Made by a program: the position numbers and the translations under genes. DNA of 64,000 bases from Planctomycetota bacterium (GTDB lineage Bacteria; Planctomycetota; UBA8742; UBA2392): the NCBI GenBank assembly GCA_020845475.1, contig JADLFN010000046.1, positions 138,997 to 202,996 on the forward strand, read 5' to 3'. Of the stretch, positions 39,825 to 47,577 are shown in pieces. The notes below the pieces were generated by a model that was not told the DNA's origin, ran no database searches, and saw nothing but the letters and a program-made list of their open reading frames with translations. Each line of letters starts with the position of its first letter. The first letter of the stretch is position 1.

Positions 39825-40039
39825 GCGACGGCCAGTTTGCGCTCACGATCGGCGGCAAACGCTAGACAGGCGCGTACATCTTCAGTTTTGAGCGTTGGGA
39901 AATCAGCGACGACTTGCTCGACGCTCATGCCCGCCGCGAGATAGCCCAGCACATCATAAACGGTTATCCGCGTGCCTTTGACGCAGGGCTTTCCGCTGCG
40001 AATGGCCGGGTCGATGACGATGTGCTTGCGATAGTCCAT
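39821..40039 (-). CDS. DUF433 antitoxin
   Basis: 72 residues. The family pattern is complete: IVIDPAIRSGKPCVKGTRITVYDVLGYLAAGMSVEQVVADFPTL, then TEDVRACLAFAADRE. DUF433 proteins have a helix-turn-helix-like fold, repress their own operon and neutralise the paired DUF5615 toxin encoded downstream. The pair sits between a membrane-protein gene and the MshEN-type gene with no other partner. Confidence 0.87.
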   Translation of the reverse strand: MDYRKHIVIDPAIRSGKPCVKGTRITVYDVLGYLAAGMSVEQVVADFPTLKTEDVRACLAFAADRERKLAVA

Positions 40040-40265
40040 GCTCTACCTCACGTTCATTGTAGCCGGCGGATAGGCGCTGTAAATCGTGGCGCAGTTCGTT
40101 CAGCGTCTGCCCGCCCGAATTACGCGTTTGGAAAATACTGTTCGGCACCCGACAGGAACGGCTGCTAGACTGCTGCACCCAAAAGAACAGCGCAAAAGGC
40201 AATTTTACACTTTTTATTGTTTGCGTTCGCGCTAGGATGTGGCAGAAGCGAGTTGGAAACCACCG

Positions 40266-40955
40266 ATGACCACCACCAAGATCGAAGTGCTGTTCGGAAA
40301 AATCGCCGTCAGTTGCGGCTTCATTAATGAAGCGCAGCTGGCAAAGGCCGTTGAGGCGCAGGAGAAAGCGGCCAACGGTACGCACCTCGGCAAGATCATG
40401 GTGGAGCAGGGCTACCTCAATGAAGAAGAATTGATGACGGTGCTGGCCATCCAGCGCGAGAACCGTTCGCGCCTGGAGATGTCGCCTGCCGTGCGCAAGA
40501 TGGGCATGACGCTGGGGCGCCTGGCCATCGAGAAAGATTACTGCAACGAGCAGCAGGTGCACGAGTGCATCCGTGAGCAGGCCAAGCTCGAGCGTTTTAA
40601 TCTCTTCTTCCGTTTGGGCGAGGTCATGGTCTCGCGCGGCGTGCTGCGGCCTGAGCAGGTGCATGAGCTGCTGCAATCGCAGAACATCACGATCCTTGGC
40701 TGCCCTTCTTGCTTCAGCAAGTTCAACGTGCTGAACTTCAAGGAAGGCATGAGCATCGCCTGCCCCAAGTGCGGCCACCCGACGCTCGAGAAGCCCTCGA
40801 GCATGCCCGCACTCAAGGTCGATGGCGCCATCGACGAAGGTGCGCCGCAGAGCGAGCAAAAGGGCGCCGAGCCCAAGGTCACGCAGGAAAACGACCTGCC
40901 CGAGTCGCTCAAGGGCCTCTCTGAACCCGACTTCAAGCCGCCCGCCAAGGGTTGA
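40266..40955 (+). CDS. MshEN/GspE-N-like protein with zinc ribbon
   Basis: 229 residues from ATG 40266. Two helical repeats of the kind found at the N-terminus of GspE/PilB ATPases (LFGKIAVSCGFINEAQLAKAVEAQ ... LGKIMVEQGYLNEEELMTVLAIQ, then LGRLAIEKDYCNEQQVHECIREQ ... LGEVMVSRGVLRPEQVHELLQ). A zinc ribbon follows (CPSCFSKFNVLNF ... IACPKCGHP). The C-terminal 50 residues are acidic and Pro-rich. MshEN modules bind cyclic di-GMP in some proteins; the binding residues are not clear here. It precedes two pseudopilin genes, so a regulator of pilus or secretion assembly is plausible. Confidence 0.7.
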   Translation: MTTTKIEVLFGKIAVSCGFINEAQLAKAVEAQEKAANGTHLGKIMVEQGYLNEEELMTVLAIQRENRSRLEMSPAVRKMGMTLGRLAIEKDYCNEQQVHECIREQAKLERFNLFFRLGEVMVSRGVLRPEQVHELLQSQNITILGCPSCFSKFNVLNFKEGMSIACPKCGHPTLEKPSSMPALKVDGAIDEGAPQSEQKGAEPKVTQENDLPESLKGLSEPDFKPPAKG

Positions 40956-41038
40956 CAATCGCGCCGCCCCGCATAGCATGGGCTCTTGTCGGAACTTCCA
41001 AATCCTGCGCGCCATTCGTTCTTCAACGAGGGGAAGAA

Positions 41039-41689
41039 ATGTTTGTGAACAAGAATCGTGGCTTTACGCTCGTCGAGCTCATGGTGGTTATCGGCATTCT
41101 CGGCCTGCTCGTGGGCATTCTTGCCGTGGCGGTGCTGCCTAAGCTGATGTCGGCCAAGTCTGAACTCGAAAAGAAGCAGATGGGCGAGTTGAGGCAGGCG
41201 CTGGAGCTGGCCGGCAACGAAGGCAAGAACAAAGAGAAAATCAGGAACATGAAGGAAAAGGCCGGCCGCGCTTTCTGGAGCGACTGCTTCAAGCTGGGCG
41301 TGCTGGAAAAGGAAATGATCAAGAAGGTGGTCTGCCTGGGCTCGGAAGCGGGCGACTCGCCGGCCGACAGCTCCGTGTTTGAAGAAGGCGGCAAGGGCCT
41401 CGCGGAAAGCAACTGCTCCTACACTTCGCCCAAGGGCGGTGAACTGGGCGCGGTGATGAACCTCAAGGGCAGCAAGAAGGTCGTCATCTTCACCTTCGAC
41501 AGCCGCAACTGGAGCTCCTACAAGGACAAGGGCGTGCTGTGCGCGTGGTCCGAAGGCGACACCGATTACATGGACCAGCCCGGCGCCGAACAGCAATACA
41601 GGATCGACAAGGCCTCCTGGGATAAGCCTGAAAGCCAGATCTTCGGCTCCAAGAAGCCCTTTGACCGCACCTGGGAAGAGAAGAAGTAA
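41039..41689 (+). CDS. Type IV pilin/GspG-like pseudopilin 1
   Basis: 216 residues from ATG 41039. Short basic leader MFVNKNRG cleaved before FTLVELMVVIGILGLLVGILAVAVLP, the class III prepilin signal with Glu at +5. The C-terminal domain has the shared block NCSYTSPKGGELGAVMNLKGSKKVVIFTFDSRNW. It is a close paralogue of the next gene. Pseudopilins of this kind build type II secretion pseudopili or pili after cleavage by PilD, which is not in the window. It ends in a strong terminator. Confidence 0.87.
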   Translation: MFVNKNRGFTLVELMVVIGILGLLVGILAVAVLPKLMSAKSELEKKQMGELRQALELAGNEGKNKEKIRNMKEKAGRAFWSDCFKLGVLEKEMIKKVVCLGSEAGDSPADSSVFEEGGKGLAESNCSYTSPKGGELGAVMNLKGSKKVVIFTFDSRNWSSYKDKGVLCAWSEGDTDYMDQPGAEQQYRIDKASWDKPESQIFGSKKPFDRTWEEKK

Positions 41690-41707
41690 CCCGCAGGAAA
41701 CTCAAAG

Positions 41708-41731
41708 ACAGCCCCGGGAAACCGGGGCTGT
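41708..41731 (+). terminator. Rho-independent terminator between the pseudopilin genes
   Basis: ACAGCCCCGG (41708-41717) pairs with CCGGGGCTGT (41722-41731), loop GAAA, followed by TTCATTT. Confidence 0.88.
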
Positions 41732-41768
41732 TTCATTTCCAGGGTCTGCCATTACCCCGTGAACGCAC

Positions 41769-41780
41769 TTGACCTGTCAA
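41769..41780. repeat. TTGACNNGTCAA palindrome between the pseudopilin genes
   Basis: TTGACCTGTCAA. It is the only one of the six copies outside a gene. It lies about 140 bp before the second pseudopilin start. Confidence 0.6.
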
Positions 41781-41921
41781 CACCCGTGGCGCCCGATTTG
41801 GCCCGCCAGTTGCTTCCGCTTTGCGTCGGTTACCTTCACGGGGTGCGGGCCCCGCTGATTTCCCACAAGCGCGCCAATTTTGACCGGTCGCAGCCACGCT
41901 GCCCGGCCATGGAGCGCACGC

Positions 41922-42575
41922 ATGTTCACTCAAAACTGCCGCAGACGCGGCTTCACGCTGGTGGAGTTGATGGTGGTCATCGGGATTCTCGGTTTGCTCG
42001 TGGGCATTCTGGCCGTGGCCGTGCTGCCAAGGCTCAAAGAGGCGCGCCGGAATTCCGAGGTCATCAACCTGGGCAAAGTAACGCAAGTGCTGGAGCTGAA
42101 CGCCAACAGCGGCAAGAACAAGTCAAAGATCCGCAACCTCGGAGACGCAAGCGGTCGGGCCTTCTGGAACGGAATGTTCAGGATGGGCGTGCTTGAACAT
42201 GAGTACCTCGACAAAATCGTTTCGCTCGACTCCAAGGAAGACTCCGCCGTAGATTCCTCGGCCTTTGAGAACAACGGTCCGGGCCTGACCTCGACGAACT
42301 GCTCATACACTTCCCCCAAGGCGGGCGCCTATGCCGAGGTCGCGAACATGAAGGGCAGCAAGCGCACCGTCATGTTCACCTACGACACACGAAACTGGCA
42401 GAACTACGGCGACAAAGGCGTGATCGTCCAGTTCTCGGGAGCGGGAACGCCCGAGTTCCTCGACCTCGCCACGGCTGAAACCGAATTCGGAATTGCTGCC
42501 GGCGACTGGTCAAGGCCGGCTGGGCTTCTCGGCATCAAGAAGCCATTCGATCACACGTTCGAAGAGAAGAAGTAG
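41922..42575 (+). CDS. Type IV pilin/GspG-like pseudopilin 2
   Basis: 217 residues from ATG 41922, after GGAG at 41911. Leader MFTQNCRRRG, then FTLVELMVVIGILGLLVGILAVAVLPRL. It shares with pseudopilin 1 the blocks GKNKSKIRNLGDASGRAFWN, NCSYTSPKAGAYAEVANMKGSKRTVMFTYDTRNWQNYGDKGV and the ending KKPFDHTFEEKK, so the two arose by tandem duplication. Each gene has its own ribosome site and the first has a terminator, so they can be expressed separately. Confidence 0.87.
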   Translation: MFTQNCRRRGFTLVELMVVIGILGLLVGILAVAVLPRLKEARRNSEVINLGKVTQVLELNANSGKNKSKIRNLGDASGRAFWNGMFRMGVLEHEYLDKIVSLDSKEDSAVDSSAFENNGPGLTSTNCSYTSPKAGAYAEVANMKGSKRTVMFTYDTRNWQNYGDKGVIVQFSGAGTPEFLDLATAETEFGIAAGDWSRPAGLLGIKKPFDHTFEEKK

Positions 42576-42610
42576 CGGCGTCCGGCGGCACACCCTCGTA
42601 ACGCCGGCGC

Positions 42611-42642
42611 GGGGACGGTTTTCACTTGCGGGAACCGTCCCC
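42611..42642. repeat. GGGGACGGTT palindrome over the end of the TPR gene
   Basis: GGGGACGGTT (42611-42620) and AACCGTCCCC (42633-42642) flank a 12-nt loop holding the TPR gene stop codon (42622-42624). The last codons of that gene (GDGSRK) come from the repeat. Confidence 0.75.
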
Positions 42643-43368
42643 ACCGCCGCCGAACAATTCGCGCACGCGCTCATTTTCGTCCAGCACATGGAGCGGCGAG
42701 CCGGGCTCCGAAAGTTCCAGTTCCAGCATGGCCATCGCGCGCCCGGGATGCTCGTTGAGCAGCTTCTCGATGTCCTCAACCGCTTCATCGACGCGGCCAT
42801 CGAGGCACAGCGCCTTGATCAGCCAGATGCCGGCCGAGGCGCGCCCGGCGTCAAAGGCAAATGCCAGGTCTTCAACTGAAAGCTCGGCGTCGCCCGTTTG
42901 ATAAAGCACGCGGCCGCGCAGTTCGCGCAGCGCCGGATCCTGTGCGTTGCGGGTCAGCGCCTCCCCCACTGCATCCAGCGCGCCCTGGTACTCGCCCAGG
43001 GCCAGCGCCGCCGAAGCCAGGTTCTGCAAGACGGCCGGATTTTCCGGCGCGGCTTCGCGCGCGAGATGGAGCAGCGGGCGGGCCTGCTCAAATCGCGCCT
43101 CGCGCATGTGTTCCACGGCAAGCGCATTGAGCGCATCGGCGAAGTGCGTTGCCTCTGCTTGCACGAGGCCGCGCTTGCGTTCACGGAGCTGCCACAGGTC
43201 AGCCAGGGGTGCTGCCAAGCCGCGCTCGGCGAATGCCTGCGAAAGCTGGAGCATCGTTGCGGAGTCGCAATGCTCGGCCAGCTCGCGCGCGAGCTGGCGC
43301 GCGTGCGGCGTGTGGCCGGCATCGAGCGCGCGAATCACGGCGGCGGCGGGATTCTCGAAATCAGGCAT
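42622..43368 (-). CDS. TPR-repeat protein
   Basis: 248 residues from ATG 43368, which overlaps the nifS-type stop by 8 bp; longer readings run inside that gene and are rejected. It is all-helical with TPR-like units such as ALNALAVEHMREARFEQARPLLHLAREAAPENPAVLQNLASAALALGEYQGALDAVGEAL. No other domain. The overlap implies coupling to the desulfurase. TPRs serve as protein-binding scaffolds; partner unknown. The extreme C-terminus is encoded by a palindromic repeat. Confidence 0.75.
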   Translation of the reverse strand: MPDFENPAAAVIRALDAGHTPHARQLARELAEHCDSATMLQLSQAFAERGLAAPLADLWQLRERKRGLVQAEATHFADALNALAVEHMREARFEQARPLLHLAREAAPENPAVLQNLASAALALGEYQGALDAVGEALTRNAQDPALRELRGRVLYQTGDAELSVEDLAFAFDAGRASAGIWLIKALCLDGRVDEAVEDIEKLLNEHPGRAMAMLELELSEPGSPLHVLDENERVRELFGGGGDGSRK

Positions 43369-44581
43369 TGGCGAAATAGCGCTTGTGCTCGTCAAGATCG
43401 GCTTGAGTCGGCGCCTTGGACGGGCTGCCCTTGAACGGGCTGAGTTCGCGCAGGCGTTTGACCACTTTTGCCGTGCGCTCAATCAGCTCCAGCACTTCGG
43501 GCTCTGTTGAATAACGCGAAAGCGAAAACCGAATGCTGCCGCGAATCGCGCTCAGCGGCACCCCCATGGCCTTGAGCACGTGGCTGGGTTCGAGGCTGCC
43601 CGATTCGCAGGCGCTGCCCGCGCTGGCCGCGACGCCCGCGGCATCAAGCATCAGCAGCACGGCCTCGGCCTCCACGTAATCAAAGCCCACATTGAGCGTG
43701 TTGGGCACGCGCGGCTCGGCGCCATTGACGATCACGCCTTCAAGCTTGGCGCTCAGGCCCAGTTGCAGCGTGTCGCGCAGATGGGCCTCGCGCTTGATAT
43801 CGAGTTCCAGGCCCTTGTTCACCAGTTCGGCGGCCGCACCCATGCTGACGATACCGGGCACGTTTTCCGTGCCGGCGCGCTTGCCGCGCTCCTGCGGGCC
43901 GCCCAGAATCATTGGTTTGTACGGCGCACCCTTGCGCACGAACAACGCGCCAATGCCGGGCAGCGCGTGGAATTTGTGGCCGGAAATCGCGAGATAATCA
44001 ATGGCCGCCATCGCCTTCATATCGAGCTTGAGTTTGCCCGGGCACTGCACGGCATCCACTACGAACATCGCGCCCGCGCGCTTGGCGGCATCGCCGATTT
44101 CGGAGATCGGCGCGATCACGCCCGTTTCATTGTTGGCCCAGAGAGTGGCCACGAGTGCCGTTTCGGGGCCAATCTCATGGTTCAACTCGGCAAGATCAAT
44201 CCGGCCGTCCTTATCAACGCCGATCTCGCTCACGCGGTAGCCGCGCTTGAGCAGCGCGCGCACGGGCGCAGAAATCGCGCTGTGTTCGACGCGCGAGACA
44301 ATCACGTGCTTGCGCTGGGGCAGGGCCTCAAGCGCGCAGGCAATGGCGGTGTTCAAACCCTCGGTGCCGCCGGAGTTGAACGAGATCTCCGTGGGCGCGC
44401 CATTGAGCATGGCGGCCACGTGCTCGCGCGCTTTCTCGACCGCGTGCTGGATCTGCCCGCCGGCGCTGTGCGTGGAGCTGGGGTTGCCGACCAGCGTGCC
44501 CATAAAGGGCTCGATGGCGGCGCGGGCTTCGGGCGCGAGTTGCGTCGTTGCGTTGTTGTCAAAGTAGAGTGCTGTGGGCAT
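43361..44581 (-). CDS. Cysteine desulfurase, NifS/IscS family
   Basis: 406 residues. PLP lysine in DYLAISGHKFHALPGIGALF (near K203), active-site Cys in ASAGSACESGSLEPSHVL (near C324), plus YFDNNATTQLAPEA and NNETGVIAPI. It takes sulfur from cysteine to a Cys persulfide for Fe-S clusters or thiolation. NifS-like enzymes can also release selenium from selenocysteine, so in this organism it might feed selenophosphate synthesis, but nothing in the sequence shows that. No iscU/sufU neighbour; it overlaps a TPR gene and follows lpxL. Confidence 0.92.
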   Translation of the reverse strand: MPTALYFDNNATTQLAPEARAAIEPFMGTLVGNPSSTHSAGGQIQHAVEKAREHVAAMLNGAPTEISFNSGGTEGLNTAIACALEALPQRKHVIVSRVEHSAISAPVRALLKRGYRVSEIGVDKDGRIDLAELNHEIGPETALVATLWANNETGVIAPISEIGDAAKRAGAMFVVDAVQCPGKLKLDMKAMAAIDYLAISGHKFHALPGIGALFVRKGAPYKPMILGGPQERGKRAGTENVPGIVSMGAAAELVNKGLELDIKREAHLRDTLQLGLSAKLEGVIVNGAEPRVPNTLNVGFDYVEAEAVLLMLDAAGVAASAGSACESGSLEPSHVLKAMGVPLSAIRGSIRFSLSRYSTEPEVLELIERTAKVVKRLRELSPFKGSPSKAPTQADLDEHKRYFANA

Positions 44582-44635
44582 GGCGTGATTGTCGGAACTG
44601 TGAACGAGTTGTCGATTGGGTAGGCACCGCGGCCG

Positions 44636-45574
44636 TTACGCCACCAGCGCCTCGCGCTCCTGCGCGTTGACGCGCTTGCCGCCGTCCTTGTAGCGATCCT
44701 TGGCGCCCTTGCGCCTGTCTTTGAAACGCCGGTGCAGCCAGAAATATTGCTCGGGGTGATCGCGGATGATTTTCTCGATCGCGTCGGCGTAGAATTTCAC
44801 GACCTCTCCAAGCTCCGTGCCCTCGGGAAACTCCTTGATCGCCACGAGTGAATAGCGGAACTTGAACGAGTCGCCCTCGCGCACGGTTTTGCACACACAC
44901 ATTTTCATGCCGCGGCGCAAAAACACCTTGAACAGGTCGGCCTGCCAGCGCGTGGGAATACCGAAGAACGGGTACTCGTAGCCGGTGTCGCCGCCGTATT
45001 GGTCAAAGAGCCCGAGCACGGGCATGCCATCTTTCACGCAGCGCAGCATCTCGCGCAGGCCGCCCTCTTTCTCAATCGTGTGCACATTCGAAAACTTGCG
45101 CAACGCGCGCATCCAGCGATCCACAATCGGCAAATCGCCGGGCCGGATCAGCGCGGCTTGCTTGACGCCGCTCATGCCATTGACGTGCACGCCCATTTCC
45201 CAGCTTCCGTGGTGGGCCGCGGCCGTGAGCGGCGCCTTGCCCTGCTTCACGAAATCAAAGTACGGCGCCATGCTTTCATCGAGCGTGCACACCTGTTTCC
45301 ACTTGTCGCCGCCGAGATTCTTGGGAATCAGCACGAACTCGAAGAACACGTAGGCCACGTGGTCAAAACTCTTGCGCGCAATGCGCGTGCGCTCTTCCTG
45401 CGGCAGATCGGGCAGGCACATGTCCACGTTGCGCAGCGCCGTGTTGCGCAGCCGCGGCATGAACGTCCAGACGAACCAGCCCGCGCGCCGCGCACACCAA
45501 TAGCCCCAGCGCGTGCCGAACGAAAACATCACCAGCGAAGCCAGCCACATGTGCAGCTCAATGAAAACGCGCAC
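44636..45574 (-). CDS. LpxL/HtrB-family lipid A acyltransferase
   Basis: 312 residues. Motif HHGSWE (HX4E) in LTAAAHHGSWEMGVHVNG, then ALIRPGDLPIVDRWMRALRKF, LFDQYGGDTGYEYPFFGIPTRWQADL and HPEQYFWLHRRFKDRRKG. One N-terminal membrane stretch (WLASLVMFSFGTRWGYWCARRAGWF). It adds a secondary acyl chain to lipid A. It is downstream of lpxK on the same strand and is a paralogue of the gene at 25976-26974. Confidence 0.88.
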   Translation of the reverse strand: MRVFIELHMWLASLVMFSFGTRWGYWCARRAGWFVWTFMPRLRNTALRNVDMCLPDLPQEERTRIARKSFDHVAYVFFEFVLIPKNLGGDKWKQVCTLDESMAPYFDFVKQGKAPLTAAAHHGSWEMGVHVNGMSGVKQAALIRPGDLPIVDRWMRALRKFSNVHTIEKEGGLREMLRCVKDGMPVLGLFDQYGGDTGYEYPFFGIPTRWQADLFKVFLRRGMKMCVCKTVREGDSFKFRYSLVAIKEFPEGTELGEVVKFYADAIEKIIRDHPEQYFWLHRRFKDRRKGAKDRYKDGGKRVNAQEREALVA

Positions 45575-45681
45575 CGGCCAGAAGTGGAAAATCCGCTTGC
45601 CCAGCGTGCGCTTCTTCTTCTTTTTTGTGGTGACGTCGCTCGTGCTCGCTCCTGATCTACGGCGTTGCCCGCGCCGAGGGG

Positions 45682-46734
45682 TCAGAGCAGGGCCTTCATT
45701 TTATCGCGAAGTTCTTCTTCGCCGCGCAGAAATCTGAACTCAACACGCAATTCAAAGCACGGCAGGCCCGGACAAATGTCGCTTCCGCGCAGCTTCACGG
45801 CGTCCTTCTGTGTGCACACGGCCATTTGCGCGCCCTGCTCATGCCCGGCCTTCAGGAACGGTTGCACCTCGCGCGTGATCTCGCGCGAGTCCATGGCCGC
45901 GTGATCGGGCAGCGGCAGCGTGCCCAGCGGCGTGAAGCGCGCGCCCAGCTTTTCCAGCGTGCGTTCAAAGCCGCGCGGATTGCCAATGCCGCAGAATGCG
46001 ACGACGCACTGGTCTTTGAGTGAATCCAGCGGCGCCTCCGCACCCGTGGCGAGGTTGACCAGCTTCACGGGCACGTGCGCGGCGTGCAGCACGGGGCCGA
46101 TGAAGCCGTAGCAGCGCACGACATCTTCCACCTCGAGCAGCCGCGCGTCACTTGCCACGTCGGCGCGCGTGATCACGACTGCGCCTGCGCGCCGCACGCT
46201 GGAAAGCGGCTCGCGCATCAAGCCGCGCGGCAACATGCGCCCAAACCCAAATGGATTGAGCGCATCGAGCAAAAGCACGTCGAGATTGCGCCACAGCCGC
46301 AAATGCGAGAAACCGTCGTCGAGCACGATCGCCGTGGCGCCGGCCTGTATGGCCGTGCGCGCGCCCGCCACGCGGTCGGGGTTCTGCACATGGCGCACGC
46401 CGGGGCAGAGTTCCTCGAGCACTTTCATTTCATCGTTGCCGGCCTCGCCGCCGCGATAGCCGCGGCTGACAATCGCGGGCGTCGCGCCCAGATTGCGCAG
46501 CATCGAGGTTACGGCGGCGACGGCGGGCGTTTTGCCTGTGCCGCCGGTGGTGATGTTGCCCACGCAGATCACGGGCTTGTCCACGCGCCTGCGCGGCAGC
46601 ACGCGGTATGCGGCCAGTCGCAGCACGATTGCCAGCCAGTACCAGAACGAGGCCAGCCGCAGCATCAGGCGCAACGCGGCGGCAAACAGCCCCTGCCGCT
46701 TGCCGGAGATGATCTCGAGAAAGAAGCGTTCCAC
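45682..46734 (-). CDS. lpxK: Tetraacyldisaccharide 4'-kinase
   Basis: 350 residues. P-loop in VGNITTGGTGKTPAVAAV, followed by IVSRGYRGGEAGNDEMKVLEE, VLDDGFSHLRLWRNLDVLLLDALNPFGFGRMLPRG and FCGIGNPRGFERTLEKLGA, the full LpxK pattern. It phosphorylates the lipid A disaccharide precursor at the 4' position on the inner membrane. The N-terminus has the expected membrane stretch (LRLMLRLASFWYWLAIVLRLA). First gene of lpxK-lpxL-nifS-TPR on the minus strand. It indicates a true LPS outer membrane. Confidence 0.95.
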   Translation of the reverse strand: MERFFLEIISGKRQGLFAAALRLMLRLASFWYWLAIVLRLAAYRVLPRRRVDKPVICVGNITTGGTGKTPAVAAVTSMLRNLGATPAIVSRGYRGGEAGNDEMKVLEELCPGVRHVQNPDRVAGARTAIQAGATAIVLDDGFSHLRLWRNLDVLLLDALNPFGFGRMLPRGLMREPLSSVRRAGAVVITRADVASDARLLEVEDVVRCYGFIGPVLHAAHVPVKLVNLATGAEAPLDSLKDQCVVAFCGIGNPRGFERTLEKLGARFTPLGTLPLPDHAAMDSREITREVQPFLKAGHEQGAQMAVCTQKDAVKLRGSDICPGLPCFELRVEFRFLRGEEELRDKMKALL

Positions 46735-46797
46735 GACGAGGTTCTATCACAGTCGGAGTGATTTTGCGCCCGGCCCTCTTTGCAACGAAGGGATACA

Positions 46798-46977
46798 GTT
46801 TTGGGGAAGAATCGGGGAAAAGCGGGTGCTGGGTTTCAGGTTTTGGGAACTGCAAGACCTGCGTTGTGACACCCTGTTTGGCGAAATTCGGCAGCCGTTG
46901 CCTTTCCTAGAACCCACAACCCAAAACCCGGCACCTGTTTTTCCAGAATCTCCCCGCTCAACCTGTATCCCGTTGTT
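46798..46977. repeat. Long degenerate inverted repeat upstream of lpxK
   Basis: A roughly 50-nt left arm (about GGGGAAGAATCGGGGAAAA then GGTGCTGGGTTTCAGGTTT) matches the reverse complement of the right arm (GGTGCCGGGTTTTGGGTT). The 290-bp spacer 46735-47025 otherwise holds no gene. Confidence 0.7.
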
Positions 46978-47025
46978 GCAGGCATTGAGGGGGCGCATTT
47001 CGCGCCCTCACCCGTGGGTACAACC

Positions 47026-47577
47026 ATGACCTCTACTCAATACCGCGCCGAGCCGGCGCAACCCCAGCCTCAAGAGCAGACCCTGCCCTTTGATTCCGCC
47101 CAGGCTCAGCGCCGCCGTGAAATCGGCGTCGTGATCCAGCAATCCGCGCACGAGTATTACCGCCGGTTCGGCGGCGCCGAGATCGATAACGCCATTGCCC
47201 TGCTCAACGCCTTCGCGATCGATGGCGCGGCTTACGTCAAGAAAGTCATGAGCGATCAGGTCAGCGAAATCGACGCGCGCGCCCAGGAGCGCCAGCAGCC
47301 GCAGAAGCCCGAAGCCGAAAAGCTTCCCGAGGGCAGCGAAGCGCGCAAGCTGGTGAGCAAAGCCGCGCGCGCCAAACCGATCATCGACGCCGCCGCAGCC
47401 ACGCGCCTGAGCAAATTGTTGATGGAACTGGTCAACCTGCGGCGCACGGTTTACAAAACGGCGATCGAGAGCGTGACCGACCTGATGATGTATGCCAGCG
47501 ATGGCCAGGGATTCGACACGGCGCTTTCCGTGAACGAACTTGCGCGCCGCCTCAAAGCCGCGCTCGAAATGGTTTAG
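47026..47577 (+). CDS. Hypothetical cytoplasmic helical protein
   Basis: 183 residues from ATG 47026 (GTG 47014 possible). N-terminal Gln/Pro-rich tail (EPAQPQPQEQTLPFD), then helices: IGVVIQQSAHEYYRRFGGAEIDNAIALLNAFAIDG, and LSKLLMELVNLRRTVYKTAIESVTDLMMYASDGQG. No signal peptide, no membrane segment and no motif I recognise. Its stop overlaps the end of the convergent gene by 4 bp. Possibly a phage-terminase-small-subunit-like or structural protein, but the evidence is too thin to name. Confidence 0.6.
   Translation: MTSTQYRAEPAQPQPQEQTLPFDSAQAQRRREIGVVIQQSAHEYYRRFGGAEIDNAIALLNAFAIDGAAYVKKVMSDQVSEIDARAQERQQPQKPEAEKLPEGSEARKLVSKAARAKPIIDAAAATRLSKLLMELVNLRRTVYKTAIESVTDLMMYASDGQGFDTALSVNELARRLKAALEMV

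Noticed and set aside
44636-45574. A link between the nifS-type gene and selenium supply
   Set aside because: NifS-like enzymes can act on selenocysteine, but the neighbours are lipid A genes and a TPR gene; nothing ties it to Sec synthesis.
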